64,000 bases of DNA from Alphaproteobacteria bacterium. GTDB taxonomy: Bacteria > Pseudomonadota > Alphaproteobacteria > WRAU01 > Hepatincolaceae. A model generated the notes under the pieces. It did not search any database and was not told where the DNA came from. It saw nothing but the letters and a program-made list of their open reading frames with translations. The stretch covers positions 47,665 to 111,664 of the forward strand of contig WRAU01000005.1 in assembly GCA_009780035.1 (NCBI GenBank), given 5' to 3'. The translations under genes were made by a program, and so were the position numbers. Positions within the stretch are counted from its first letter, which is position 1. Each line of letters begins with the position of its first letter. Positions 36,378 to 44,758 of this stretch are shown here, in pieces.

Positions 36378-37439
36378 ATGAATACACTTATTAAATACGG
36401 GTTAGACAGCTTCTTTACAGAAAATTTATCTATTAAAGATATGGAAAATCTTGCTAAAGTAATAGCGGTTTATAAAAAAAGTTTTAAAGTTATTATGGGT
36501 AATGGCAATGAAATTAATGCTATCGCTAAAGGCAGCTTTATCCATTATAAATCTAAAAATATAACAGAACTTCCTAAGTTAGGCGATTTCGTTGTTTTAG
36601 ATTCTCTGCAGGAAAATAATGCTTTTATAAAATATATTCTGCCAAGAAAGAATGAATTGCAAAGAAAGTATGCAGGAGTAAATGAGAATCAAATTATCGC
36701 GGCTAATGTTGACTATGCTTTTATTGCTATATCTGCCGATAAACAATTTAATGTTAGAAAAATAGAAAGAATGGTTCTTGCTTGTGAGGATTCTAAAATA
36801 GAGCCGATTATTGTTCTGACAAAATCTGATTTATCTAACGATATTTTGCTTGAAATGAATCTTTTAAAAGAGAGATTTCATGATATTAAAATTATTGCTA
36901 CTTCTATGAAAGATGCTGAAAGTATTCAGCCTTTAAAACTTTTATTAGAAAATAACAAAGTAGGAGCATTTATTGGCAGTTCCGGCAGTGGCAAATCTAC
37001 CCTTACTAATATGTTATTAGGCGAGGTAATACAAAAAACTTTAGCCGTTGGCGATAACGATAGAGGGCAGCATACAACTACACATAGGGAAATGTTTCTG
37101 CTGAAAAGCGGCGGCTGTATTATAGATAATCCAGGTATTAAAGAGTTTGCTTTGTGGCTGGAAGATGAAAGCTCTCTTGATAATACTTTTGCGGAGATAA
37201 AAGATTTAGCACGGGAATGTAAATTCCGCAATTGCAGCCATACCGTTGAAATAGGCTGCGCAGTTATTAAAGCAGTGGCAGAAGGCAGATTATCGAAAGA
37301 TAGGTATTATAATTTCTTAAAGCTAAAAAATGAAGAAGAAGAGGTTAGTATTGAGCGGTTAAAACAAAGCCGGCGGGAGTCTAAAAAAAATATTAGCAAG
37401 CATATTAAAGATATTAAGAAATGGAAAAAAAACCAATAA
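36378..37439 (+). CDS. rsgA: Ribosome small-subunit GTPase RsgA
   Basis: RsgA matures the 30S ribosomal subunit and is a circularly permuted GTPase. The order is diagnostic: OB fold first (residues 35-95), then G4 VLTKSDL near 148, G1 GSSGSGKSTLTNMLLGE near 199, G2 region GQHTTTHRE, and G3 IDNPGIKEF near 250. The C-terminal zinc knuckle reads CKFRNCSHTVEIGC. Length 353 is normal. A short basic tail (KKNISKHIKDIKKWKKN) ends the protein right before a palindromic repeat. Confidence 0.95.
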   Translation: MNTLIKYGLDSFFTENLSIKDMENLAKVIAVYKKSFKVIMGNGNEINAIAKGSFIHYKSKNITELPKLGDFVVLDSLQENNAFIKYILPRKNELQRKYAGVNENQIIAANVDYAFIAISADKQFNVRKIERMVLACEDSKIEPIIVLTKSDLSNDILLEMNLLKERFHDIKIIATSMKDAESIQPLKLLLENNKVGAFIGSSGSGKSTLTNMLLGEVIQKTLAVGDNDRGQHTTTHREMFLLKSGGCIIDNPGIKEFALWLEDESSLDNTFAEIKDLARECKFRNCSHTVEIGCAVIKAVAEGRLSKDRYYNFLKLKNEEEEVSIERLKQSRRESKKNISKHIKDIKKWKKNQ

Positions 37440-37440
37440 A

Positions 37441-37510
37441 CCGTCATACCGGCGAAAGCCGGTATCCATTTGCAATTAACTAAATGAATGCTGTTCAAGA
37501 CGGCATGACG
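37441..37510. repeat. Dispersed palindromic repeat, copy 3
   Basis: Begins directly after the rsgA stop with CCGTCAT and a perfect 8-bp hairpin ATACCGGC-gaaa-GCCGGTAT (GNRA-type loop), and ends CGGCATGACG. The CCGTCAT start and GGCATGACG end form the outer inverted repeat shared with the other copies. It lies between convergent rsgA and sodB and could terminate both. Confidence 0.85.
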
Positions 37511-37519
37511 ATAAAAATA

Positions 37520-38104
37520 TTATTGTATTTTAGATTCTACATATTCCCAGTTGATTAAATTCTCAAACCAAGCTTTTAAAAAATCGGCTCTGCGATTGCG
37601 GTAATCTATGTAGTAAGAATGCTCCCACACATCGCAGCCTAATATTGGAGTTTTACCATGAACTAAAGGATTTTCTGCATTAGGACATTTTATTATTTCT
37701 AATTTGCTGCCGTTTTGTGCCAGCCAAACCCAGCCGCTGCCAAAAACTCCAAGCCCTGCAGCTATCATTTGTTCTTTAAATTTATCTGTTGAACCAAAGT
37801 TTTCATTTAGGATTTTTTCCATTTTAGGAGTGATTTTTCCTCCTTTGGGAGTCATAGAATTCCAAAATTCAATATGATTATAGTGCTGACCAGCATTGTT
37901 GAATATTGCTGCATCTTTGCCATAAGATTCTTTAACAATTTCAATTAAAGATTTCCCTTTCAGTGCATGATTTTCTAGTAAGTTATTAAGATTATTCACA
38001 TAGGTTTGATGATGCTTGCCGTAGTGATATTCTAAAGTTTCTTGCGACATATGCGGGCTAAGTGCTGATAGCGCATAATTAAGTTTATTTAATTCAAAAG
38101 ACAT
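37520..38104 (-). CDS. sodB: Superoxide dismutase (Fe/Mn family)
   Basis: Converts superoxide to peroxide and oxygen in the cytoplasm. The four metal ligands are seen in TLEYHYGKHHQTYVNNLN (His), NHIEFWNSM (His of AGQHYNH), and DVWEHSYYIDYRNRRADF (Asp and His). AGLGVFGSGWVWLAQ and the AGQHYNHIEFW pattern favour the iron type. No signal peptide. 194 residues. AGGAGG lies 8 bases before its ATG, and an FNR-like palindrome covers its likely promoter. Confidence 0.95.
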   Translation of the reverse strand: MSFELNKLNYALSALSPHMSQETLEYHYGKHHQTYVNNLNNLLENHALKGKSLIEIVKESYGKDAAIFNNAGQHYNHIEFWNSMTPKGGKITPKMEKILNENFGSTDKFKEQMIAAGLGVFGSGWVWLAQNGSKLEIIKCPNAENPLVHGKTPILGCDVWEHSYYIDYRNRRADFLKAWFENLINWEYVESKIQ

Positions 38105-38136
38105 TTTATTCCTCCTGTGTTATAATTGATAAAAAA

Positions 38137-38150
38137 TTGATATAAATCAA
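38137..38150. promoter_or_regulatory. FNR/FixK-type operator upstream of sodB
   Basis: TTGAT-ATAA-ATCAA is a perfect match to the TTGAT-N4-ATCAA site of FNR-family regulators. On the reverse strand a TATAAT at 38155-38150 just touches it, so a regulator bound here would cover the sodB start region and could repress sodB without oxygen. The site is also upstream of the forward gene at 38186. AT-rich context makes chance occurrence possible. Confidence 0.45.
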
Positions 38151-38185
38151 TTATAAGTTATTTTTTTAAGGTATGCAAAATAATT

Positions 38186-38938
38186 ATGGAATTTGATAAT
38201 AAATATTTAATAGCGCAGCTTTGTGATAGTAAAAAACTTGAGGATTTTAAGGTGCTGCTAGATTTTTATAGGTTTTTATCTAACATATTTTATAAAACAA
38301 AAGATTATAATTTATATCAAATTAAATTGCAGTGGCTATTGGATACTTTATTTGCTGACAAAGAAAATGGGGCAGCTGAGGTAGATAAATTCAAGATTCT
38401 AATGCATAAATATGGGTTTGATTCAGCAAAAATTATTAAAATGATAGAATCTAAGACAGCTGATATGGATAACTTTCCCTTTAAATCAATTGAAGATTCA
38501 TTGAAGTATATTGATAATACCGATGGAATTTTTTGGCAGCTTTATGCTGAAATGCTATTTGGAAAGTTAAGAGATAACGAGGGGCAGTCTATTAGCAATA
38601 TGGCAAAATCCTTTGGGATTATGGAAATGCTTAAATTTGCTGAGTTTAAAAAGTCGCGCGGAGTTTATGTGCTGTTATTTTCTGCTGAGGATTTAAAAGA
38701 TGTAGCGGCGGCTGAGGGGAAAAATATTAAGTATTTAGTATCTATTGCAAAAGGATATATTAAAGAATCTTCTAAAAATAAAGGCAGATTAAGAAAATTG
38801 CTGCTATTAAATTATTTTAGTGCAGATTTTTTTAGTTGCTTAGAAAGTGCTAGGTTTAATATAGATAATCCTGCTATCAATAATGTCCGCAAACTAACAT
38901 ATTTAAAAATTGTATTAGCGTTAATTTTTAGGATGTAA
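38186..38938 (+). CDS. Squalene/phytoene synthase-like protein (NDUFAF6-like)
   Basis: A 250-residue all-helical protein without signal peptide. FYRFLSNIFYKTKDYNLYQIKLQWLLDTLF resembles the start of the trans-isoprenyl synthase-like proteins (usual pattern xxIRLQWWRxxL), and DGIFWQLYAEMLFG matches a later helix. The Asp-rich substrate motifs of true squalene synthases are not visible. Non-catalytic members of this family include the mitochondrial complex I assembly factor NDUFAF6, which has alphaproteobacterial homologues. Assignment is by pattern only. It stands alone between sodB and a repeat. Confidence 0.5.
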   Translation: MEFDNKYLIAQLCDSKKLEDFKVLLDFYRFLSNIFYKTKDYNLYQIKLQWLLDTLFADKENGAAEVDKFKILMHKYGFDSAKIIKMIESKTADMDNFPFKSIEDSLKYIDNTDGIFWQLYAEMLFGKLRDNEGQSISNMAKSFGIMEMLKFAEFKKSRGVYVLLFSAEDLKDVAAAEGKNIKYLVSIAKGYIKESSKNKGRLRKLLLLNYFSADFFSCLESARFNIDNPAINNVRKLTYLKIVLALIFRM

Positions 38939-38951
38939 AATAATTATAATC

Positions 38952-39013
38952 TCCATCATACTGACGAAAGTCGGTATCCATTTTATAGATTCCGTGTTTC
39001 CATGGCATGACGG
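38952..39013. repeat. Dispersed palindromic repeat, copy 4 (decayed)
   Basis: CCATCATACTGACGAAAGTCGGTAT at the left and CCATGGCATGACGGG at the right follow the same layout as copy 3, with several base changes in the arms. It sits between the squalene synthase-like gene and the TonB receptor. Confidence 0.7.
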
Positions 39014-39112
39014 GAAAAGATAAAAATAACTTAGTATTTTAGTAAGATTCATATTGAAATATTTTTGGGAATATAGTAGATTATATTTGTTGAATTATTT
39101 AAAGGTGTAAAA

Positions 39113-41233
39113 ATGTATAAGAAAATCATTATCCCAATACTTCCTTTTGTTTTACTGTCTGCGGTTTCTGCTGAAGAAATTGCCAGCACGCGGCTGAATG
39201 ATACGGTAATTTCTACTAAAGGGTTTAGCTCAACATTAGCGGAAGAAAATAAAAATGTTGTTATATTTAACAACGAAGATATTAAAAACAATGGTTTTTC
39301 TACTCTTGATAATGTGTTAGACTCTGCACCATTTATAAATGTGAAAGCTGGCGAAAAGGGCAGCGATAGAAATATAGATTTACGCGGACAAGGGAAGAAC
39401 TCGCCTTCAAGTGTAAAAGTTATGCTGGATAGCACTCCGCTGAATATTTTAGATACTTCGCATTCGCAAATGCCTTTAAATTCTGTGAATGTTTCTACGA
39501 TTGATAGAATTGAAATTATTCCAGGCGGCGGTTCAGTTTTATATGGCAACAATGCTACAGGCGGCACAGTAAATATTATTACCAAAGCCGATTCACAAAA
39601 AGAATATGGCTATGCCCAGTATTTGTATAAATCTTATAGAATTGAAGATTTATCTATGGGAATCGGAAGAAAAGTAAACGATAAATTATATTTGAATTTT
39701 GATTATTCTAGTTTAAATGGAGACGGCTATCGTTTTGGAGATTCTAGTAAAACTCATTTTCTTAGCGGCGGCTTTGCTTATAATTTAACCGATAAGCAGA
39801 CTGTTTCCTTTAATACAAAATATTCGCAAAGCAATGGCACAACATCAAACGGTATTACGGCGACGCAAATAGAAGAAAATAGAAGACAAGCTGGAGATTT
39901 TATTACCGATTATAAAGATACCACTCAAGACTATACCTTAAAGTATGATTACAAAGTTAGTGATAATTATGAAATAAATGCTAAGGTGTATTATCAAATA
40001 TTTAATACAAATTTAGATTCTTCTGGCAAAATTCATATTGCACCGGGTTCAGAATACGATATTCTTTCAGGAGAAATGGCTTTTAATAAGGTATATGATG
40101 GAGTTTGGTTTGGAAGTTTTAAAGAAACAAAAACAGGAGCTAATATTAAAGAAAAATTTTCTTATTCTAGTGGTAGTATAATAACAGGTTATGATTATTT
40201 AACTAATAATCTTAATAGAGATAATGTTGTTGATATGAAAGTTAGTCAAGGAATGACTTACTCTTTAAATGCAAATAATACTCTTACAAAGGATACTCAC
40301 AGTATTTTTGCTTTGTTAGATCAAAAAATTATTAGTGATTTAAGTTTTAATGCTGGAGTAAGATATGAGTTAGCTTACTATAGTGCTATAAGAAGTGCTG
40401 ATTTACAACATAGTAGTAGCAACCCTAATATTCCTCCTTTAACTCAACATCCTAGTTGGAGTGGTAAAAAGCGTGATAATAATCAAGCCTATTCTGCAGG
40501 GTTAGCTTATGATTTTAATTCTACTAATAAAGTTTATATATCTTATGAAAGGGGTTATGTATCGCCATCTCCCACACAAATTATAAATAAAGATATTATT
40601 GCTGGATATTATTTTAATGATTTAAAATCTCAAACTGGAGATAATTATGAGATTGGTTATAAAGGGTATGTGCTTGGTTCGTTCTTTACTTTAACTTCTT
40701 TCTATGCTCAAAACAATAATGAAATAACCATGAAAGGAGCTGGAACACCTAGTGGGTTAGATATTCACTCCCAATGGTCTTATATGAACCTAGACCGCAC
40801 TCGCCGCACTGGGGCAGAGGCATTTGCCGAGCAAAATATATGGCGGCTGACTTTTAATGAATCCGCTACTTATTTAAATACTAGAGTATTAAGGGGAGAG
40901 TATGCCGGACAAAGAGTAGCTACAGTTCCAGATTGGAAAGCAATTGTAAATGCTAAACTTGAGGTGATAGATAAACTAAATTTAGGGGCAAGATTCAACT
41001 ACACAGGAAAATACTTAGAAAATAATGTGGCAGATTCTGCAGATCAAACTTTTGCACCATCTACATTTACTACTGATTTAACTATGGACTATAGTCCGGT
41101 TAATAAATTCTATCTTGTAGCTGGGGTGAATAATGTGTTTAACGAAAAATATAATATCTCGCAAGATAGTTTCGACAACTATGTGGTTGCTCCGGAAAGA
41201 AACTACTATGCAGGTTTGCGGTATGAATTTTAA
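39113..41233 (+). CDS. TonB-dependent outer-membrane receptor, copy 1
   Basis: An outer-membrane active transporter of 706 residues. It has a signal peptide (IPILPFVLLSAVSA), a TonB box (DTVIST, residues 30-35), a plug domain with DLRGQGKNSPSSVKVMLDSTPLNI and IDRIEIIPGGGSVLYGNNATGGTVNIIT, and a beta-barrel ending in NYYAGLRYEF with the C-terminal Phe. The plug resembles siderophore/haem-type receptors, but the ligand is not known. A TonB protein gene follows after one repeat copy. Residues about 340-540 (40.13-40.72 kb) look even poorer in G and C than the ends. Confidence 0.92.
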   Translation: MYKKIIIPILPFVLLSAVSAEEIASTRLNDTVISTKGFSSTLAEENKNVVIFNNEDIKNNGFSTLDNVLDSAPFINVKAGEKGSDRNIDLRGQGKNSPSSVKVMLDSTPLNILDTSHSQMPLNSVNVSTIDRIEIIPGGGSVLYGNNATGGTVNIITKADSQKEYGYAQYLYKSYRIEDLSMGIGRKVNDKLYLNFDYSSLNGDGYRFGDSSKTHFLSGGFAYNLTDKQTVSFNTKYSQSNGTTSNGITATQIEENRRQAGDFITDYKDTTQDYTLKYDYKVSDNYEINAKVYYQIFNTNLDSSGKIHIAPGSEYDILSGEMAFNKVYDGVWFGSFKETKTGANIKEKFSYSSGSIITGYDYLTNNLNRDNVVDMKVSQGMTYSLNANNTLTKDTHSIFALLDQKIISDLSFNAGVRYELAYYSAIRSADLQHSSSNPNIPPLTQHPSWSGKKRDNNQAYSAGLAYDFNSTNKVYISYERGYVSPSPTQIINKDIIAGYYFNDLKSQTGDNYEIGYKGYVLGSFFTLTSFYAQNNNEITMKGAGTPSGLDIHSQWSYMNLDRTRRTGAEAFAEQNIWRLTFNESATYLNTRVLRGEYAGQRVATVPDWKAIVNAKLEVIDKLNLGARFNYTGKYLENNVADSADQTFAPSTFTTDLTMDYSPVNKFYLVAGVNNVFNEKYNISQDSFDNYVVAPERNYYAGLRYEF

Positions 41234-41241
41234 CACTCACA

Positions 41242-41353
41242 CCGTCATGCCGTGCTGCGACACGGCATTTATTTGCAGAGTTTTGCAATAATTGAGTTGC
41301 ATTTTGTTTAAATCATCATGGAATTAGATATCGTGTCGCAGCACGGTATGACG
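41242..41353. repeat. Dispersed palindromic repeat, copy 5 (long composite)
   Basis: Left arm CCGTCATGCCGTGCTGCGAC continuing ACGGCAT, right arm ATCGTGTCGCAGCACGGTAT and ATGACG at the end. Its arms match copy 1 closely while the centre differs, so the arms are the conserved part. The following TonB gene starts right at its edge. Confidence 0.88.
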
Positions 41354-41355
41354 AT

Positions 41356-41973
41356 ATGGTAATGAAATTAAAAAGTTATTTAATACTCCAAAAAGTTTTT
41401 ATTTTAATCAAGAGCAATCAATACTTTTTAATCTCATTATCTATTCATTTCGGCATAATTTTAGCAATTGTTCTGCCTTTATTATTTTCGCAAGAAAACA
41501 ATAATTTCATTACTGCCAAACAAATTCCTATAAAAATTATTATTCAAGAGCCGTCACACAGTAAGAGTATCCCTAAAAAGAAAGAAGGCATATTAAAAAA
41601 TAAAGAAAAAGCTCCTCAAAAAAAAGAAAGTATAGCAAAAAATCAGTTGCAAGAAGAAACCATCATAGACTCTCAGTATGCGGCAAATATTAATTATAAA
41701 ATTCTAAAATCGTCTGAGCCTCGTTATCCTAGTAAGGTTAAAAGATTAAACCTAAAGCAGCAGGTGGTAATAAAAACAAGATTATTAGTAGATAAAACTG
41801 GAGGCATTATATCAATAGAATTTATTGCCAGCAATATTGAAGAATCTTTGGCAAAATATTTTCAAAAAGAAATACTAGATTCCCTTAATTCTTGGCGGTT
41901 TTCTCCAATAACTGTAAATGATGTTCCCGTGAAGATTTATTTTTATAAAGACTTTGTTTTTGTGAATTTATGA
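41356..41973 (+). CDS. TonB family energy-transducing protein
   Basis: Links the proton gradient in the inner membrane to outer-membrane receptors. One N-terminal transmembrane anchor (about residues 22-42, SLSIHFGIILAIVLPLLF with the conserved S-x3-H pattern) is followed by a Lys/Glu-rich periplasmic linker and a TonB C-terminal domain (EPRYPSKVKRLNLKQQVVIK and SWRFSPITVNDVPVKI). 205 residues. Start is ATG 41356 or 41362; neither has a good ribosome binding site because the repeat element ends right there. ExbB and ExbD genes are not in the window. Confidence 0.88.
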   Translation: MVMKLKSYLILQKVFILIKSNQYFLISLSIHFGIILAIVLPLLFSQENNNFITAKQIPIKIIIQEPSHSKSIPKKKEGILKNKEKAPQKKESIAKNQLQEETIIDSQYAANINYKILKSSEPRYPSKVKRLNLKQQVVIKTRLLVDKTGGIISIEFIASNIEESLAKYFQKEILDSLNSWRFSPITVNDVPVKIYFYKDFVFVNL

Positions 41974-42014
41974 CTATAATATAAGAAAACATTAAATATT
42001 TTGGTTTTCTATTC

Positions 42015-42064
42015 AAGAACTTTCCCTCTCATGTATGTTAAATGCACTACGCGGCAAAGTTCTT
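42015..42064 (+). repeat. Hairpin element with conserved loop, copy 1
   Basis: A 9-bp stem AAGAACTTT / AAAGTTCTT (42015-42023, 42056-42064) encloses a loop with ATGTATGTTAAATGCACTAC. Nearly the same loop occurs in the hairpin at 63901-63957 while the stems differ in sequence but both pair, which suggests selection on structure. It could also be read as a short ORF starting MLNALRGKVLKYK at 42036. Confidence 0.6.
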
Positions 42065-42100
42065 AAATATAAATCTTAAACCGCAAGGATTTAAATTGGA

Positions 42101-42121
42101 GTATCACCAACAAGGTGATAC
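42101..42121 (+). repeat. Short perfect hairpin upstream of lipoprotein gene
   Basis: GTATCACC-aacaa-GGTGATAC, an 8-bp stem with a 5-base loop and no T run. It lies in the leader of the lipoprotein gene. Purpose unknown. Confidence 0.5.
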
Positions 42122-42192
42122 GACTAAACTTGGTTCTGTTGAACAAAGTGAAACAAAACTAATTAACTGTTTAAATAAAAAAGGAGCAAAAT

Positions 42193-42681
42193 ATGAAAAA
42201 GTTATTGATACTGTTCGTTTTATTACTAGTTGGAGCTTGTGCTAATAATTCAAAACATGTGGCTAGTTTTGAAAAAACCAGTGAGTTATTGCAGCCGAAT
42301 ACTTTTAAAGTTTTTATTAGTGAAAGCAATAAAAATGATGATTTTGTTAAATTTTATACTGCTAGAATCGTTAGTAGTTTTGAAGAAATAGGATTCTCTC
42401 CTGTGGAAAAAAATCCAAGATACAACATAAATATACTTTTTACCCAAAATTCCGAAAACTCTAACCATAAATTAGGCTTGTTATTAACCATAGTAGATAA
42501 TATGAATAAAACGGCTGTTTTTAAATATCAAGGGTTTGTTGTTGATAGAGAGATAACTACGGCAGATTATTTGTGCTTAATAGATTCTTTATTTTCTAAA
42601 GATATAAAAACTAAAGCAATTTCCTTTGATTCTTTAACTAGTGAATTTTTTGATAAAAGTAATGTTTATCCTTGTAGTTAA
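42193..42681 (+). CDS. Hypothetical lipoprotein
   Basis: A 162-residue protein with a clear lipoprotein signal: MKKLLILFVLLLVGAC, lipobox VGAC, so Cys16 would be lipidated. The mature part (about 145 residues) mixes beta and helical segments and contains the patterns NTFKVFISESN and NINILFTQNS; no family is recognised. AAAGGAGC precedes the ATG at good distance. It is followed by a hairpin shared with the convergent TRL-like gene. Confidence 0.75.
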   Translation: MKKLLILFVLLLVGACANNSKHVASFEKTSELLQPNTFKVFISESNKNDDFVKFYTARIVSSFEEIGFSPVEKNPRYNINILFTQNSENSNHKLGLLLTIVDNMNKTAVFKYQGFVVDREITTADYLCLIDSLFSKDIKTKAISFDSLTSEFFDKSNVYPCS

Positions 42682-42689
42682 TTATAAAA

Positions 42690-42725
42690 ATCCCCTAAAA
42701 ATCTAATAATAGCTCTTTAGGGGAT
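42690..42725. terminator. Terminator between convergent small lipoprotein genes
   Basis: A 10-bp stem ATCCCCTAAA / TTTAGGGGAT with a 16-base loop. Read on the reverse strand it is followed by TTTTTAT, so it is a good terminator for the TRL-like gene; on the forward strand the T run is poor. Confidence 0.75.
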
Positions 42726-42738
42726 AATTAAGAATTAA

Positions 42739-43050
42739 CTAAGATCCGCTTACTGTAGTGCAAGTTTCAGCAAATAGGAATAAAATATTAGATACAGTTT
42801 TATCAACAGCAGCAACTTGAGTTATTCCTCCAGCTTTTTTAGCGGCATCAATAGAAAAATCGCCGGAAGCATAAAGTCCTAAAATATTTGTTCCGCATGC
42901 CTTACCTGTTTTAGTTCCTGTGCCGTTTGTAGCATTTATTGGTTCAGTTGTGTGTTGAATGAGAGCTACACCTACTTGTGAAGGTGCAACAACACATCCT
43001 CCTAAAGCAGTCATAGCTAAAATTAATAATCCAATTGCTAATTTTTTCAT
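42739..43050 (-). CDS. TRL-like family lipoprotein
   Basis: A 103-residue lipoprotein with signal MKKLAIGLLILAMTALGGC (lipobox LGGC). The mature part has the features of the TRL (tRNA-associated locus)-like family: TGKACGTNILGLYASGDFSIDAAKKAGGITQVAAVD and a final CTTVSG. Members are small envelope proteins of unknown function, found in Helicobacter and many proteobacteria. AAGGAGGT precedes the ATG. It diverges from eno. Confidence 0.8.
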   Translation of the reverse strand: MKKLAIGLLILAMTALGGCVVAPSQVGVALIQHTTEPINATNGTGTKTGKACGTNILGLYASGDFSIDAAKKAGGITQVAAVDKTVSNILFLFAETCTTVSGS

Positions 43051-43210
43051 AATATACCTCCTTATTATAATAAATACATGATATAAACATATCTATCACT
43101 ATATAGATATATTAAAACAAAAATTATGTCAACAAACATAAATGTAGAAATGGGCTAATATAGAATAAATCCTTTCAGCTAAATTAAATATCTCAAATGC
43201 AATAATTTTA

Positions 43211-43239
43211 TTGTAAGTTCTTGTTAAAAATGATATAAC
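43211..43239 (+). promoter_or_regulatory. Candidate sigma-70 promoter of eno
   Basis: TTGTAA at 43211-43216 and TATAAC at 43234-43239 with a 17-base spacer, predicting a start near 43246 and a leader of about 40 bases before eno. Confidence 0.6.
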
Positions 43240-43263
43240 AAATACTGTGAAAAATCAGTTTAG

Positions 43264-44568
<1,305 letters not shown>

Positions 44569-44590
44569 TTTTTAATACTTGTGGTTATGT

Positions 44591-44625
44591 AAAAAAGGAG
44601 ACATGAATTCATGTCTCCTTTTTTT
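44591..44625 (+). terminator. Strong terminator after eno
   Basis: A perfect 34-bp dyad: AAAAAAGGAGACATGAA at 44591-44607 pairs with the complementary half at 44608-44624, and a run of seven T follows from 44619. It isolates eno from the exoprotein gene. Confidence 0.92.
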
Positions 44626-44758
44626 ATGTAATTAAGCCGTGGGATAATTGAAAATTTATGTTGTATTGGTGGTGGAAAAGTGTTATGTTATAAAACAGGT
44701 GTTTTATTGTTAGATTTAAAATATAAATAATGAAAAGTAAGTCTCCACGGGTGGAAAG

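Noticed and set aside
39030..39112. Fur box upstream of the first TonB receptor
   Set aside because: No sequence close to the GATAATGATAATCATTATC pattern was found here or before the second receptor.
39049..39585. 178-codon reverse ORF over the start of the first TonB receptor
   Set aside because: The forward frame has a signal peptide, TonB box and plug motifs; the reverse frame is a shadow.
42042..42245. 67-codon forward ORF ahead of the lipoprotein gene
   Set aside because: It begins inside the hairpin element, has no ribosome binding site and overlaps the well-supported lipoprotein start in another frame.
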